A stretch of 17,099 nucleotides of DNA, taken from positions 1 through 17,099 of the forward strand of contig JALLBK010000423.1 of NCBI GenBank assembly GCA_036940085.1, given 5' to 3'. The notes beneath the pieces were generated by a model, which worked only from the letters and a program-made list of their open reading frames with translations, made no database searches and was not told the origin of the DNA. Position numbers and translations under genes: made by a program. This stretch comes from Discostella pseudostelligera. Lineage: Eukaryota; Bacillariophyta; Thalassiosirophyceae; Thalassiosirales; Thalassiosiraceae. Below, piece by piece: positions 1 to 8,500 of the stretch. Numbering within the stretch: the first letter of the stretch is position 1; the number at the start of each line of letters is the position of its first letter.

Positions 1-81
1 TTTTGAAATGGTCGGCGACCATATTGCCACCCAACGAGAAACGAGAAAGGAGTGGCAATATGGTCGCCGACCATTTCAAAA
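1..81. repeat. Perfect 30-bp inverted repeat with 21-nt loop
   Basis: Bases 1-30 are the exact reverse complement of bases 52-81, with bases 31-51 as the loop. Each arm also contains a 15-bp odd palindrome (8-22 and 60-74, ATGGTCG-N-CGACCAT), so the element is nested: each arm can fold alone or pair with the other. The left end coincides with the window edge, so the repeat may be longer. It could be a MITE end, a foldback element or a small-RNA precursor. I see no second copy in the window. Confidence 0.9.
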
Positions 82-491
82 CGGCAACCAGTTTTGATAT
101 GGGGAGTAACATTGATACCATATGGTACAACAACATGGATTGGAGGAAGATGGAGGAGTACCATAGGATGGAGTTATCTACCCATGCTCAGTTTCAAAGT
201 GGTACGTGCCTGCAGTAACCGCCTGAGTACAGACTCTATCTTACCCATCTACTCCTATCTTCTCTTTCTGATCGAGAGGAGTAGCTCTCCCTGTGCATGC
301 TTGTTAGTTGCCTGTTGCCTGCCTCCGCTGCTGAAACCTGAAACACCAACATCGCATCTATCGACCGTAACCATAACCATACGATCAACGCGGTACGCCA
401 GCTCCACCCCTCGACAAGCACGACCGTGATGAATTATTGATGAAGAGAGGTTGCTACAATCTCTAACAACAACATCACATTATCCGAAAAC
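82..491. other. Intergenic region, no supported gene
   Basis: This stretch lies between the inverted repeat and the 7TM gene. Short open frames here have no recognisable domain and no plausible composition, and one overlaps the hairpin. It presumably contains the promoter and 5' UTR of the gene starting at 492. A NdeI-type palindrome ACCATATGGT lies near 118-127, which is probably incidental. I see no tRNA or other RNA gene. Confidence 0.6.
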
Positions 492-2081
492 ATGCAATCT
501 GCAGTGTCCGCCATCATCATCTTCTTTGCTTCGATCATATCCATCACCACTGTGCCAACTCTATCTCCAACATATGCTCCATTTCCATTAACTCCCACAG
601 CCACATGCACAGGCAGCACTCCTGGATGGGTGGATGTCTATGGAGACGGATGCGGCTTTTACGAAGCGAATGATGATCCTGGCTGTCCCAACATGGGAGA
701 CTTTGCCGGCTATGATGAGAATACAGGAGAATGGATAATTGGCGAACCTGGTTCTTTGCCCAAAGATAATTGCTGCTATTGCTTTGATCCACAGTTAACG
801 GTAAGTGAACTAAGATGATATTGTCATTGAATGCTATATAATACCATCCCGTTTCTAATTTTGTGAAAATTATAAAAGGACAACGCCTACCAAACTATGT
901 GTTTCGTCGAAGCGATTGCCAGCGGCATATCCGCCATCAGCGTGTGGTCGCTGCAGTTCGCCATCTTGCGCAACCCCAAAGTGCGGTCCAACACTTTCAA
1001 CCTCTACCTTGCATTTTGCCTCGCTCCCGATGCCGTCTATTCTCTGTTGACGACTTTCGTGACCGTAAGATACCTGGTGGAATATCGCTGGGCACGTGCT
1101 ACAGGAGAGTGGCGGACTACTCCGCCCATGCTGGACATAATGGAGGATCACTTCCTCACCTGGTGTGAAAATTTCTGGTTTTGTGCAAGTTTGTGGATGT
1201 CGTTCTCCGTCTTCGTTCAAATCTACAAGTTGCTCACAGCAAACAAGCGGGTGAAGCGATACCAACCCCCGACGCGGAAACGAGTGATAAGAGATTCGAC
1301 AATTATTCTCATAGTTTCAGGGGTCGTTGCAGCTTCGATCACGTTGCTTTGGTGGTGGGTGTATGAAAATGAAAATGAAAACGAAGAGACCTGGTTGGAT
1401 AGGGCGAACAAAATTTAGTTATGGACATCGTACATTCCAACAGTGCACATCCCAACACTGCTAATTACTGGGATGTGCATTGGTGTATGGTGGAACAAGT
1501 TGATACCCCGCAAAAATGCTAGATATTGCTCATTGACAATGTTCTTTGCAAGGTTGCTCGCTTCGGCGTATCTCATGGTACTTGGAGCAGTCTCGAAACA
1601 ATTATTGAATTTGTACTGGCCCGAAGAAGAGGCATTGAATTTCGAAACGTATGCCTTCTTCATGTTCTACCTGTTTGGTTTTTTCCAAATGTGTTTGGCG
1701 TTGACCAAGAAAGACATTCGGGATGCATTCGTTGAAATGTGGTGCTGCCGTGGTATCGGAGTAAGGTCTAGCGCCGCCACTAGCCCCCCAACTGCGGAAG
1801 AATCGTATGATCCCGAAGTCGATGGTTACGATGTAGAACGTTCTACAGGCGACGACGTGAAATTCTCAGTGGTAAATTCGACAGTAATGAATCAGGATGT
1901 AAATGAGAATGATGGTAAAGATGAGGCTATCACAGCATTCGTTGACGCTACTGAACAAAACGAAGAGTCTATTGTTAAGGATACCGACGAGGAACAAATC
2001 GGAGAGAATAGTTCAGGTATTGATGAGACCAAACACGAGATTGTCCCGTCGAAGGAGGAAATGGACAGTGTGCAGGCGTAA
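492..2081 (+). CDS. Seven-helix GPCR-like membrane protein with Cys-rich ectodomain
   Basis: The protein is assembled from exons 492-800, 879-1358 and 1419-2081, giving about 483 residues. Residues 1-25 form a signal peptide (MQSAVSAIIIFFASI). Residues ~38-100 form a Cys-rich ectodomain with W-x-D-x-x-G-D-G-C spacing, then DDPGCP and CCYC. Seven hydrophobic segments follow: ~110-133, 142-168, 194-221, 244-263, ~272-287, ~301-325 and ~340-360. The first loop and helix 2 (NPKVRSNTFNLYLAFCLAPD) resemble the class A GPCR pattern with its helix-2 Asp. Helix 7 is followed by an amphipathic KKDIRDAFVEMW like helix 8. No DRY or NPxxY motif is evident. The cytoplasmic tail of ~110 residues is acidic and low in complexity. 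An in-frame TAG at 1416-1418 ends the frame unless the proposed second intron is real. Membrane receptor is the likely role; the ligand is unknown. The alternative is two fragments of a pseudogene. Confidence 0.72.
801..878 (+). other. Intron 1 of the 7TM gene
   Basis: A 78-nt GT-AG intron with a GTAAGT donor and a TATAAAAG acceptor, phase 0. Removing it joins the Cys-rich exon directly to DNAYQTMCFVE and the first transmembrane helix. Without splicing, the first exon stops after five more codons. Confidence 0.85.
1359..1418 (+). other. Candidate 60-nt intron 2 of the 7TM gene, ending in the in-frame TAG
   Basis: The donor would be GTGTAT and the acceptor AAAATTTAG, phase 0, so the only stop codon in the frame becomes the acceptor. 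The removed sequence would encode a low-complexity ENENENEE stretch between helices 4 and 5, which supports an intron. The donor is not the best consensus and 60 nt is short, so a genuine nonsense mutation remains possible. Confidence 0.5.
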
Positions 2082-2381
2082 CGATGATATTGTGTACCTC
2101 AGGGCTTCTGATTGCTTGTGTGATGTACTTATAAATTATAGAATGGTGTTTGCATTTTCGTTTTAAGGTTGAATGGTAATTGTTTATTAATATTGAAAGT
2201 ATTACCATGAATGTAACTCGATATTACAAAACATGTAGAACTCTCTCGACGAGAGTAGTATTGATTGCTCACTGCCCCCACGAAAAGCATATTTGGAGAT
2301 ACTTAATATCGACTTCACAAAATACGAATCATCATCACATGTATCATGATCACGATGAATAATCAACGACGCACTGCATTT
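2082..2381. other. Convergent intergenic spacer, no gene
   Basis: This AT-rich spacer lies between the 3' ends of the 7TM gene (+) and the Jupiter/SPIRAL1-like gene (-), so it must hold both 3' UTRs and polyadenylation sites. A weak 8-bp inverted repeat, ATGGTAAT at 2173-2180 and ATTACCAT at 2201-2208, flanks an AT-rich loop. I see no coding potential. Confidence 0.6.
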
Positions 2382-3045
2382 TTAACCAAGTTTGAGTATG
2401 GAGCTTTGTCCGCCCGAAGGCCTCAACTGAAATATTATTTGACGAATGTAGACCAAAAGTTATGTCGTGAGATCGGTTCGATTGAACAGGAGAAACAGAC
2501 CATATGATAAGAGAAATAAGAACATCCTCGTGTTAACTCACCACCCTACTCGTCGGACGATCGGTAAGGACATTGTAACTATTGGTAGTGCTCGAGGATG
2601 CATAGGCATTGCTAGACAAAGGCGGTGCATCCTTGACATGATGTGACGTAGATGACGACGACGACGTCCCACCACCGAACAATGAAAATGTCTGCGCCTC
2701 GTTCTTTTGTTTGATACGTGCCGCGGCAGAGATGGCTGTTTCGTCCAAATTCGTAGGGGTCATGTTGGTGCTGCTGGATTTGGGCGCAGGGCTAGTGGTT
2801 GTAGAAGTCGACACAGCCTTGCGAATGGGCGAAGCAGTAGACGATGGTGTATTGACAGCATTAACAAACGACGTCGCCGTCGCCGTTGCCGACGATGTCA
2901 TTGGTGGTTGATGCTGATGAGTTGAACTGCTTGATGATCCGCCGCCGCCGCCGCCAAACAGAAAGCCAGTCGACGACTTGCCACCCGGTTCCGAGAGAAC
3001 ACGAGAGGTAGACCGAGTTACGAAATAGTTTTGATTGTCGTTCAT
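2382..3045 (-). CDS. Jupiter/HN1-SPIRAL1-type microtubule-associated protein
   Basis: The protein is 182 residues from two exons, 3045-2542 and 2426-2382. It is mostly disordered and Ser/Thr/Ala-rich. Three short signature motifs stand out: SRVLSEPGGKSSTGFLFGG at residues 14-32, QTFSLFGGG at 118-126, and LTDRPTSRV (160-168) continuing across the intron into LRPSGGQSSILKLG (169-182). The SRVLxPxGGxSS pattern repeated near both ends, with a GG-S-S-x-x-x-x-G terminus, matches animal Jupiter/HN1 proteins. LTDRPxSxV followed by PGGxSS is also the C-terminal signature of plant SPIRAL1. Both families bind microtubules, so a role on the cytoskeleton or spindle is likely. The gene is divergent from the aspartoacylase, with E2F-like repeats between them. 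The ATG at 3045 is the first in frame and places the first motif near the N-terminus as in the families. Confidence 0.8.
2427..2541 (-). other. Intron of the Jupiter/SPIRAL1-like gene
   Basis: A 115-nt intron with donor GTGAGT (2541-2536) and acceptor ATTTCAG ending at 2427, phase 0. Unspliced, the frame ends two codons later. Spliced, it gains 14 residues that complete the conserved C-terminal motif and end in TAA at 2384-2382, which is strong support for the join. Confidence 0.85.
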
Positions 3046-3419
3046 TGTTTTTGATGGGAAGGATGGCGGACTGTGGGGGTTCGATGATCGAGAGGGGTTG
3101 GAGAGGGTTGGACGTTGGACTGCGGCAGCGGGCAGCGGAAATGGCCGATCAGCGATAAAAGATGGTGCACCTTACTTTTTGGCGAAGAAACGAGCGGCGA
3201 AAATGGCGGGAAGACAATTTGGCGAATAAGAAGTGGCCAAAAATGGCGGGAAGAAAGGTGATGAACCGAATTGCGAGGAGAAAGCCAATGATTTTTGGAT
3301 TTCCGCAGATTCCGCCATGTGGACGCCATGATGGTGCACCAGCAGTGTAGCAGTAGCAAGGTGTCGGTAGGCTCGCAATACACTCTTCATTCTACTCAGA
3401 ACCTCCTTCCAAATGCAAA
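3046..3419. promoter_or_regulatory. Bidirectional promoter region
   Basis: This 374-bp region separates the divergent starts of the Jupiter/SPIRAL1-like gene (-) and the aspartoacylase gene (+). It is GC-rich near 3050-3260 and contains the 40-bp tandem E2F-like repeat annotated separately. Short open frames here lack any recognisable domain. Transcription start sites cannot be read from sequence alone. Confidence 0.55.
3178..3257. promoter_or_regulatory. Two 40-bp tandem units with E2F-like sites
   Basis: Unit 1 (3178-3217) and unit 2 (3218-3257) share TTTGGCGAA at their starts and an exact 15-bp AAAATGGCGGGAAGA (3200-3214 and 3240-3254), all in the same 40-bp register. GGCGGGAA at 3205-3212 and 3245-3252 matches the core of the E2F/DP site; TTTGGCGAA is a weaker variant. 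They lie about 130-210 bp upstream of the Jupiter-like ATG. E2F binding is inferred, not shown. Confidence 0.6.
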
Positions 3420-5328
3420 ATGTTTGCACCGATGAACAATACCAACAGAATCGCCAAGAGAAAAAACGTTCATTCTGCTGATCTGCAGCTGCATGACAAA
3501 TTCATCATGAACCTTCGTCGGAGTGGACGACGTGGCGGTCGCGGTCTCCGTCTCCACCCCTTAGTCTTTGGAACTGCCGCATTGTCCCTGCTGGCAACGG
3601 CGTTGCCATCTTCGGCATTTGCTGCATCCATGGGGGGCAGCAATCCATCACTATCATCTTCATCATCCGTAATGAGAGCGGCATCATTACTTCCTGCTCT
3701 CACTGCACCTACGCGGCGTCATCTTCATATTCCACACCAACGACATCAACATAATCTACCTACTAACACCCTGATGATGACACGTCATGGTACACTGTTT
3801 GCTATCCGGGGTGGTCAGAATTCAAGTGATGATAATTATTCCATGTCATCATCAACATCGACGACGACTACCTCCTCGCCATTATTTACTCGACCTATCG
3901 AAAAAGTTACTGTTGTGGGTGGCACACATGGGAATGAATACACGGGCATTTGGATCATTAAATCGATTGACAAACAACGTGAGATATACCTCCAAGCTGA
4001 AACATTATCAAATGACCAAACATCAGATGCGTCAATCATGGATATGACCAAAGACAAAAAAAAAGAAGTGGAGGATAATGCTGTTATTAATGTCTATGAA
4101 AAGTTCCCAAGCTTGGAAATTGACACACTCCTTGCTAACCCTGTGGCATATATGGAGAATAAACGATTTATCGATGTGGATTTGAATCGAGAATTTAGTG
4201 TTGAGAAGTTACGGAAAGTGCCCACCAGCGCCAATACCATCGAGGAGTGTGATGTACGTGCCGAATTCTGTTCTGATGGGAATGTGGACATGTCCGAAGT
4301 ATTGGCATCGTTGCCACATGAAAGTGTACGAGCACGTGAGATTGAGGGATTGTTGGGTCCGAAATTCGCATCGAGCGCCACTATCGCCACTGCTACCACC
4401 ATGGAGCTGCCCGATGCTTTGTCGAACGATGCCTCCTCATCATCCAATATCGATCCAAGAACTTGCGTCGTAATCGACCTACATAGCACCACGTCCAATA
4501 TGGGGATCACACTTATCATTCCCGAGGGAGATGCGCTCATGTCAGCTGCCGCGGCGTACGTTTTGCACAAGTGTCAGGAACGATATGGATACGACGAGGC
4601 ACAATGTGTAATGCATGCCTTGCCACAACGACAAGATCGGATGAATTTATCATCGTGTGGACGACATGGCTTCACAATTGAGGTTGGACCAACACCCCAG
4701 GGGGTATTGCGTCATGATGTGGTAGAAAAGACAGAGACGGCATTGCATGCCCTGTTGGAATTTTTGCATTTGAGCAACTCGGAGCTGTTGGAGCAGAAGG
4801 GTGACGGCGACAATGCTTTGTCCGTGTTAAATCAACTTCGACGAATATATCCCGATGGGATTGTACCATGTTACCGTTCCGCGCCGGCAGTACGACCAGG
4901 AGAACTGTCTGGTAAAATCGCCTGGCCCAATGATACCATTAATCCAAACTTTCCGAAATGGATGATACACAAATCGGTCCAAGATCGGGACTTTGAACCT
5001 TTACGTGTCGGTGATCCATTATTTGTGGAATTGGATGGTACGATAGTGCCATACGATGGAAGTCATGGCGATGAAGTGTATTTGATATTTGTCAATGAGG
5101 GAGGGTACTATTATGCTAGTAGTGGTACTGGGATTGGTGTGGCGGTACGGAGTCAGTTTGATTTGCACACGGGTGAGTTAAAGATGAATTCTATATCACA
5201 TCATTCTGTCAATCTGTTCTCAACGTGGTCAATTGTATTGCATACTAGGTTGGTTTGTTGTCGAGAGTGACGATGAGGAAGGTGGTGTGGAAGAAGTTGT
5301 TGTTGTAGAAAAGGATTCGTATGAGTAA
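3420..5328 (+). CDS. Aspartoacylase-family zinc N-acyl-amino-acid hydrolase, N-terminally extended
   Basis: Two exons, 3420-5172 and 5249-5328, encode 610 residues. The catalytic core matches aspartoacylase (M14-related): GGTHGNEYTG gives zinc ligands H170 and E173, IDVDLNR gives N256-R257 for substrate binding, DLHSTTSNMG gives zinc ligand H355, IEVGPTPQGVLR gives catalytic E421, and IFVNEGGYYY lies near 556-565. Known relatives hydrolyse N-acetylaspartate or similar N-acyl amino acids. The H170-H355 gap is ~90 residues longer than in the human enzyme, from a low-complexity insertion. The N-terminal ~155 residues hold an Arg-rich segment, a hydrophobic stretch ~45-68 ending PSSAFA-A, and a Ser-rich linker. 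Starting at M30 (3507) would give a normal-length signal peptide, and SSAFAA resembles the diatom ASAFAP plastid-import motif. The spliced C-terminus is an acidic tail (VESDDEEGG onward) that human aspartoacylase lacks. Substrate and compartment are inferred. Confidence 0.85.
5173..5248 (+). other. Intron of the aspartoacylase gene
   Basis: A 76-nt intron with GTGAGT donor and ATACTAG acceptor, phase 1. Splicing joins DLHTG to GWFVVESDDEEGG and ends in TAA at 5326-5328. Without splicing the frame ends at 5270 with a tail that looks like intron translation (CATCATTCTG-derived and similar). Confidence 0.75.
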
Positions 5329-5548
5329 AGGGATCGATCTCAAAGCAATGAACAAGTCAGGCGCTGAATATTGAGATTTGCCAACAATGTACTTGGAATA
5401 GCCGCAACTGCCAATGCAATCCCTCAAAGGAATTAGGATGGGTAAAGATGAAATTAGGTGAAGTGCAACACACCGATAACGAGTAGGTTTAAAATAACCT
5501 ATTATGAACTTCTTTGCCACTTTACATTAACACAAACGGACATAGATT

Positions 5549-8500
5549 CTATTCCTTGCTACCAATAACATGCTTCGTTGCCTTGCCAATAGAAACCTTT
5601 TGCATCCTCGATGCAAATCGCAACGAGCTCACCGTATTCGGCAGATTTGCTTCGTCTGAGTTGATACAACATAATAGCAATACTTTGGTATCAGCCTCGA
5701 GGCTGTCACGAAGTAGATGCGTTAGAGTCGAGTTCCTGTATGGCACAGAACGGTCAAACTGGCAGCGGGCTTGGATGACTTCATTGAAGGCATCGATGGA
5801 TCTGTTTACGTATTGGATATCATCGCCTTCAACTCGACTGCTGACATCCGAATCCTCCTTAACTTTTGTTCCACCTTGCAAAATATCTGACGCAGCCATG
5901 TCAACAAATTGAAGTCTACCCTCGGTGCCGACTCCTGTTGCAATGTTCACAGAGGAAATGTGTATGGTGGAAATAACGGTGGTCTTTCGTTCGTGCTTCT
6001 TCCAATTAGAACCCTGACCGCGCAACTGTTCTATGCGGTTAGCAATTGATTCCTGCAATATTGTAACTGCCTTTTCGAATGAGTTGATTTGGATGGATAC
6101 TAATCCTTGAACTACCGTATTTCCATCAATGTTGGTGCGTATTTCAAGCTTTCCCTTCGTCCAATTTCCAATGGTTTCTCGACGATCTCTTGTCTCGCAA
6201 ACAATTACCTCCCCATCTTCTTCCGCGGAGGGGGTTCCAGCAACTCGATCGAACAATTTTTCATTGTGAACCTCAACTACGGTCATGGAAAATTTGTCCT
6301 TATATCTCTCTGTCCTGTGGCCGGCTATGTTAAACAGCTGTTCAATTGCCTGGAGTTGCACACCGTGTGACTTCAAATTTGGAAGACCATTCTCCTCTTC
6401 GTCAAAGCTCACATCTCCCAGGAGCGTATGAGTCTTTCCGCTACCTCCCTGGCCATACGCAATAAGAGTAACATTGAATCCATCCAACGAACTTATCAAT
6501 GGCTCTTCCAACTCGGAGAAGACTTCGGACTGCGACGCTCCCGGGGAAAAGATCCGATCGTACTGAAAGCTCACTGGTGAAGTATCCTCATTCAACACTA
6601 GGATATCATGAGTGGGTATCGTTAAAATACTCTTTGGTTGAATATCCTCGGGAAGGATTTCAGTAGGTCTCGGCCGGCAGTATACCCTGACAGTACCGCG
6701 AATGTCTTGTAAAGAATTAAGCAGCTTGAGTCTCATGGCGGATTCGGCTGCCAATTTCTCGCGAAGATGGTCTGCTTCAGCAGTGGATGCCGCCACGGCA
6801 CGAAAAGCCTGCTTCGACCATTCCTCTGACAGTTGTTTCAGAGATAACACTTCGTCCACAGTGGTATGACGCACCAACTCGAATTGCCTCCGCACGGTTG
6901 TTGCCTGCTGTTGGAGCTCAGCAATACGGTTATCGATGGCTTCGTTTTGGGGGGGTAAAGATTCTGAAGTAGAGCTGGCGATACTTAGAGAACCCTTCGA
7001 GGAATATTCCTTCGATTTTGGACAACTGGGATCTCGTTGCCGTCGAAAGTTGGGACGCAAGCGATGAGGACCCTTGGTTTTTTCGTTGCTGAGGATTTTA
7101 TGAATTAGGTCGCCAATATCAGAACAAAGCCAAAAGTATCATGCAGAGAAACAATATATTCTCGAAACGTACCGATCCATCTCAAGAGGTCTCTTCTCAT
7201 CTGCACTCTTTTTATCGAGCTTTTCCTTAAGCTCCTTGAGCTCCACTTCCAACATTCGTTTACGATCAAGCACCGTGTTCAATTCTTCTCCTTGTTGCTT
7301 CTCCGCTTCCTGAAATTCTTTCTTTAATGTTGCAAACATCCTCGCTGCCTTGCGCCTCTCAGATGCAAGCTCCTCCGTCACCACCGCCTGCTTCACCTCC
7401 GCTGCCGCACTGCGCGTCTTTAGACCACCCGCTTCCTCCTCGGCAGCCTGGGCCTGCATCCTCCAAAACTTTGCCGACTTACGTTCCGCGGCCAATCGTT
7501 CCTCAGCGATCCGAGCACGTGCAATAGCCTCCGCACTCTTCCTCTGCGCCTGCGCCGCCGCCTCCGCGGCCTTGTGTGTTACTGTTGAATTCCAATCGGA
7601 GCTCGTGCAATTCTCAGCACTTTGAATGGCCTGTTCAGCCACCTTTACTGCACGGGCAGCCTCGGCGCGAGAGGCATCTAGCTCGGTACGGAGTTCGATA
7701 ATTGCTTGGTGGAGCTCCTCGACAATTTCTTGATCGACTCCGCCAGTTAATGAAGAGACGTGTGAGTGATTGTCAGTATTGTCAACCGGGTGGTGGCTGT
7801 CAGTTTGGTGGTCTGAGGGTGCTCCGGTAATGTGAATGGGAGAAGCAGCATCAATCGGTGCACTAATGCGTGGTTCGAGCATCGACTCTCGAGCCTGATG
7901 ACCATCGAGTGATATTCGTTTCCGTGCCGATTCAGACATTGTATCGATGGTGTGCTTTGACATGGTGGTATCACCCGCGCGTGATGATGACCCCGTGCGT
8001 GAAACAGCCGACGATGACGGGGCTCTCCCTGCCGAGGGAGATGCGGAGGAGGTTACGCCCGAGAAACTAAACTCATTCTCGCTCGCCTTTCGAGGCGGTG
8101 GCTTCAGTAGGTTGGCACTACTGCTAATAGTCTCCTTCCCATCCCCGAACCCATGCTCAAATGCCAATTCTCTATCCACTGCACTGGCCTCATCCGAATT
8201 CAGAGTTAATGCCGGTAGCAAGCTTTCAGATGTTGTGTTGGGAGTTAATCTAGCCGAAGATAGGCGATGTCCAGGTTCTGATCGGGCAGTGGAAGGTGCC
8301 GCCGAAAGGGCAGATGATAGCTTACGAGTACGTGTCAATGATGGTGTACGAATCTTTTTCATAACTATGGCAGAATGTAGTCGAGAGACAAACAAGAGGA
8401 TAAGCATGATATCCGGGGTGATAAAGTCATCAATAAATGAATTAATACTGTCCAATCTCTAGACCACTCACCTGCAGAGCCACCACCAGCCACCGTCGAC

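Noticed and set aside
3..218. 71-codon plus-strand open frame at the window edge
   Set aside because: It runs through the inverted repeat, has no domain or signal and could not be distinguished from chance.
1416..1418. TAG as a recoded sense codon
   Set aside because: All other frames in the window use stops normally, and a simple intron explains this one.
2173..2208. 8-bp inverted repeat as a terminator hairpin
   Set aside because: Short stem, long AT-rich loop, and eukaryotic genes do not end by such hairpins.
7947..8462. 171-codon plus-strand open frame
   Set aside because: Antisense to the coiled-coil exon of the kinesin, without recognisable features.
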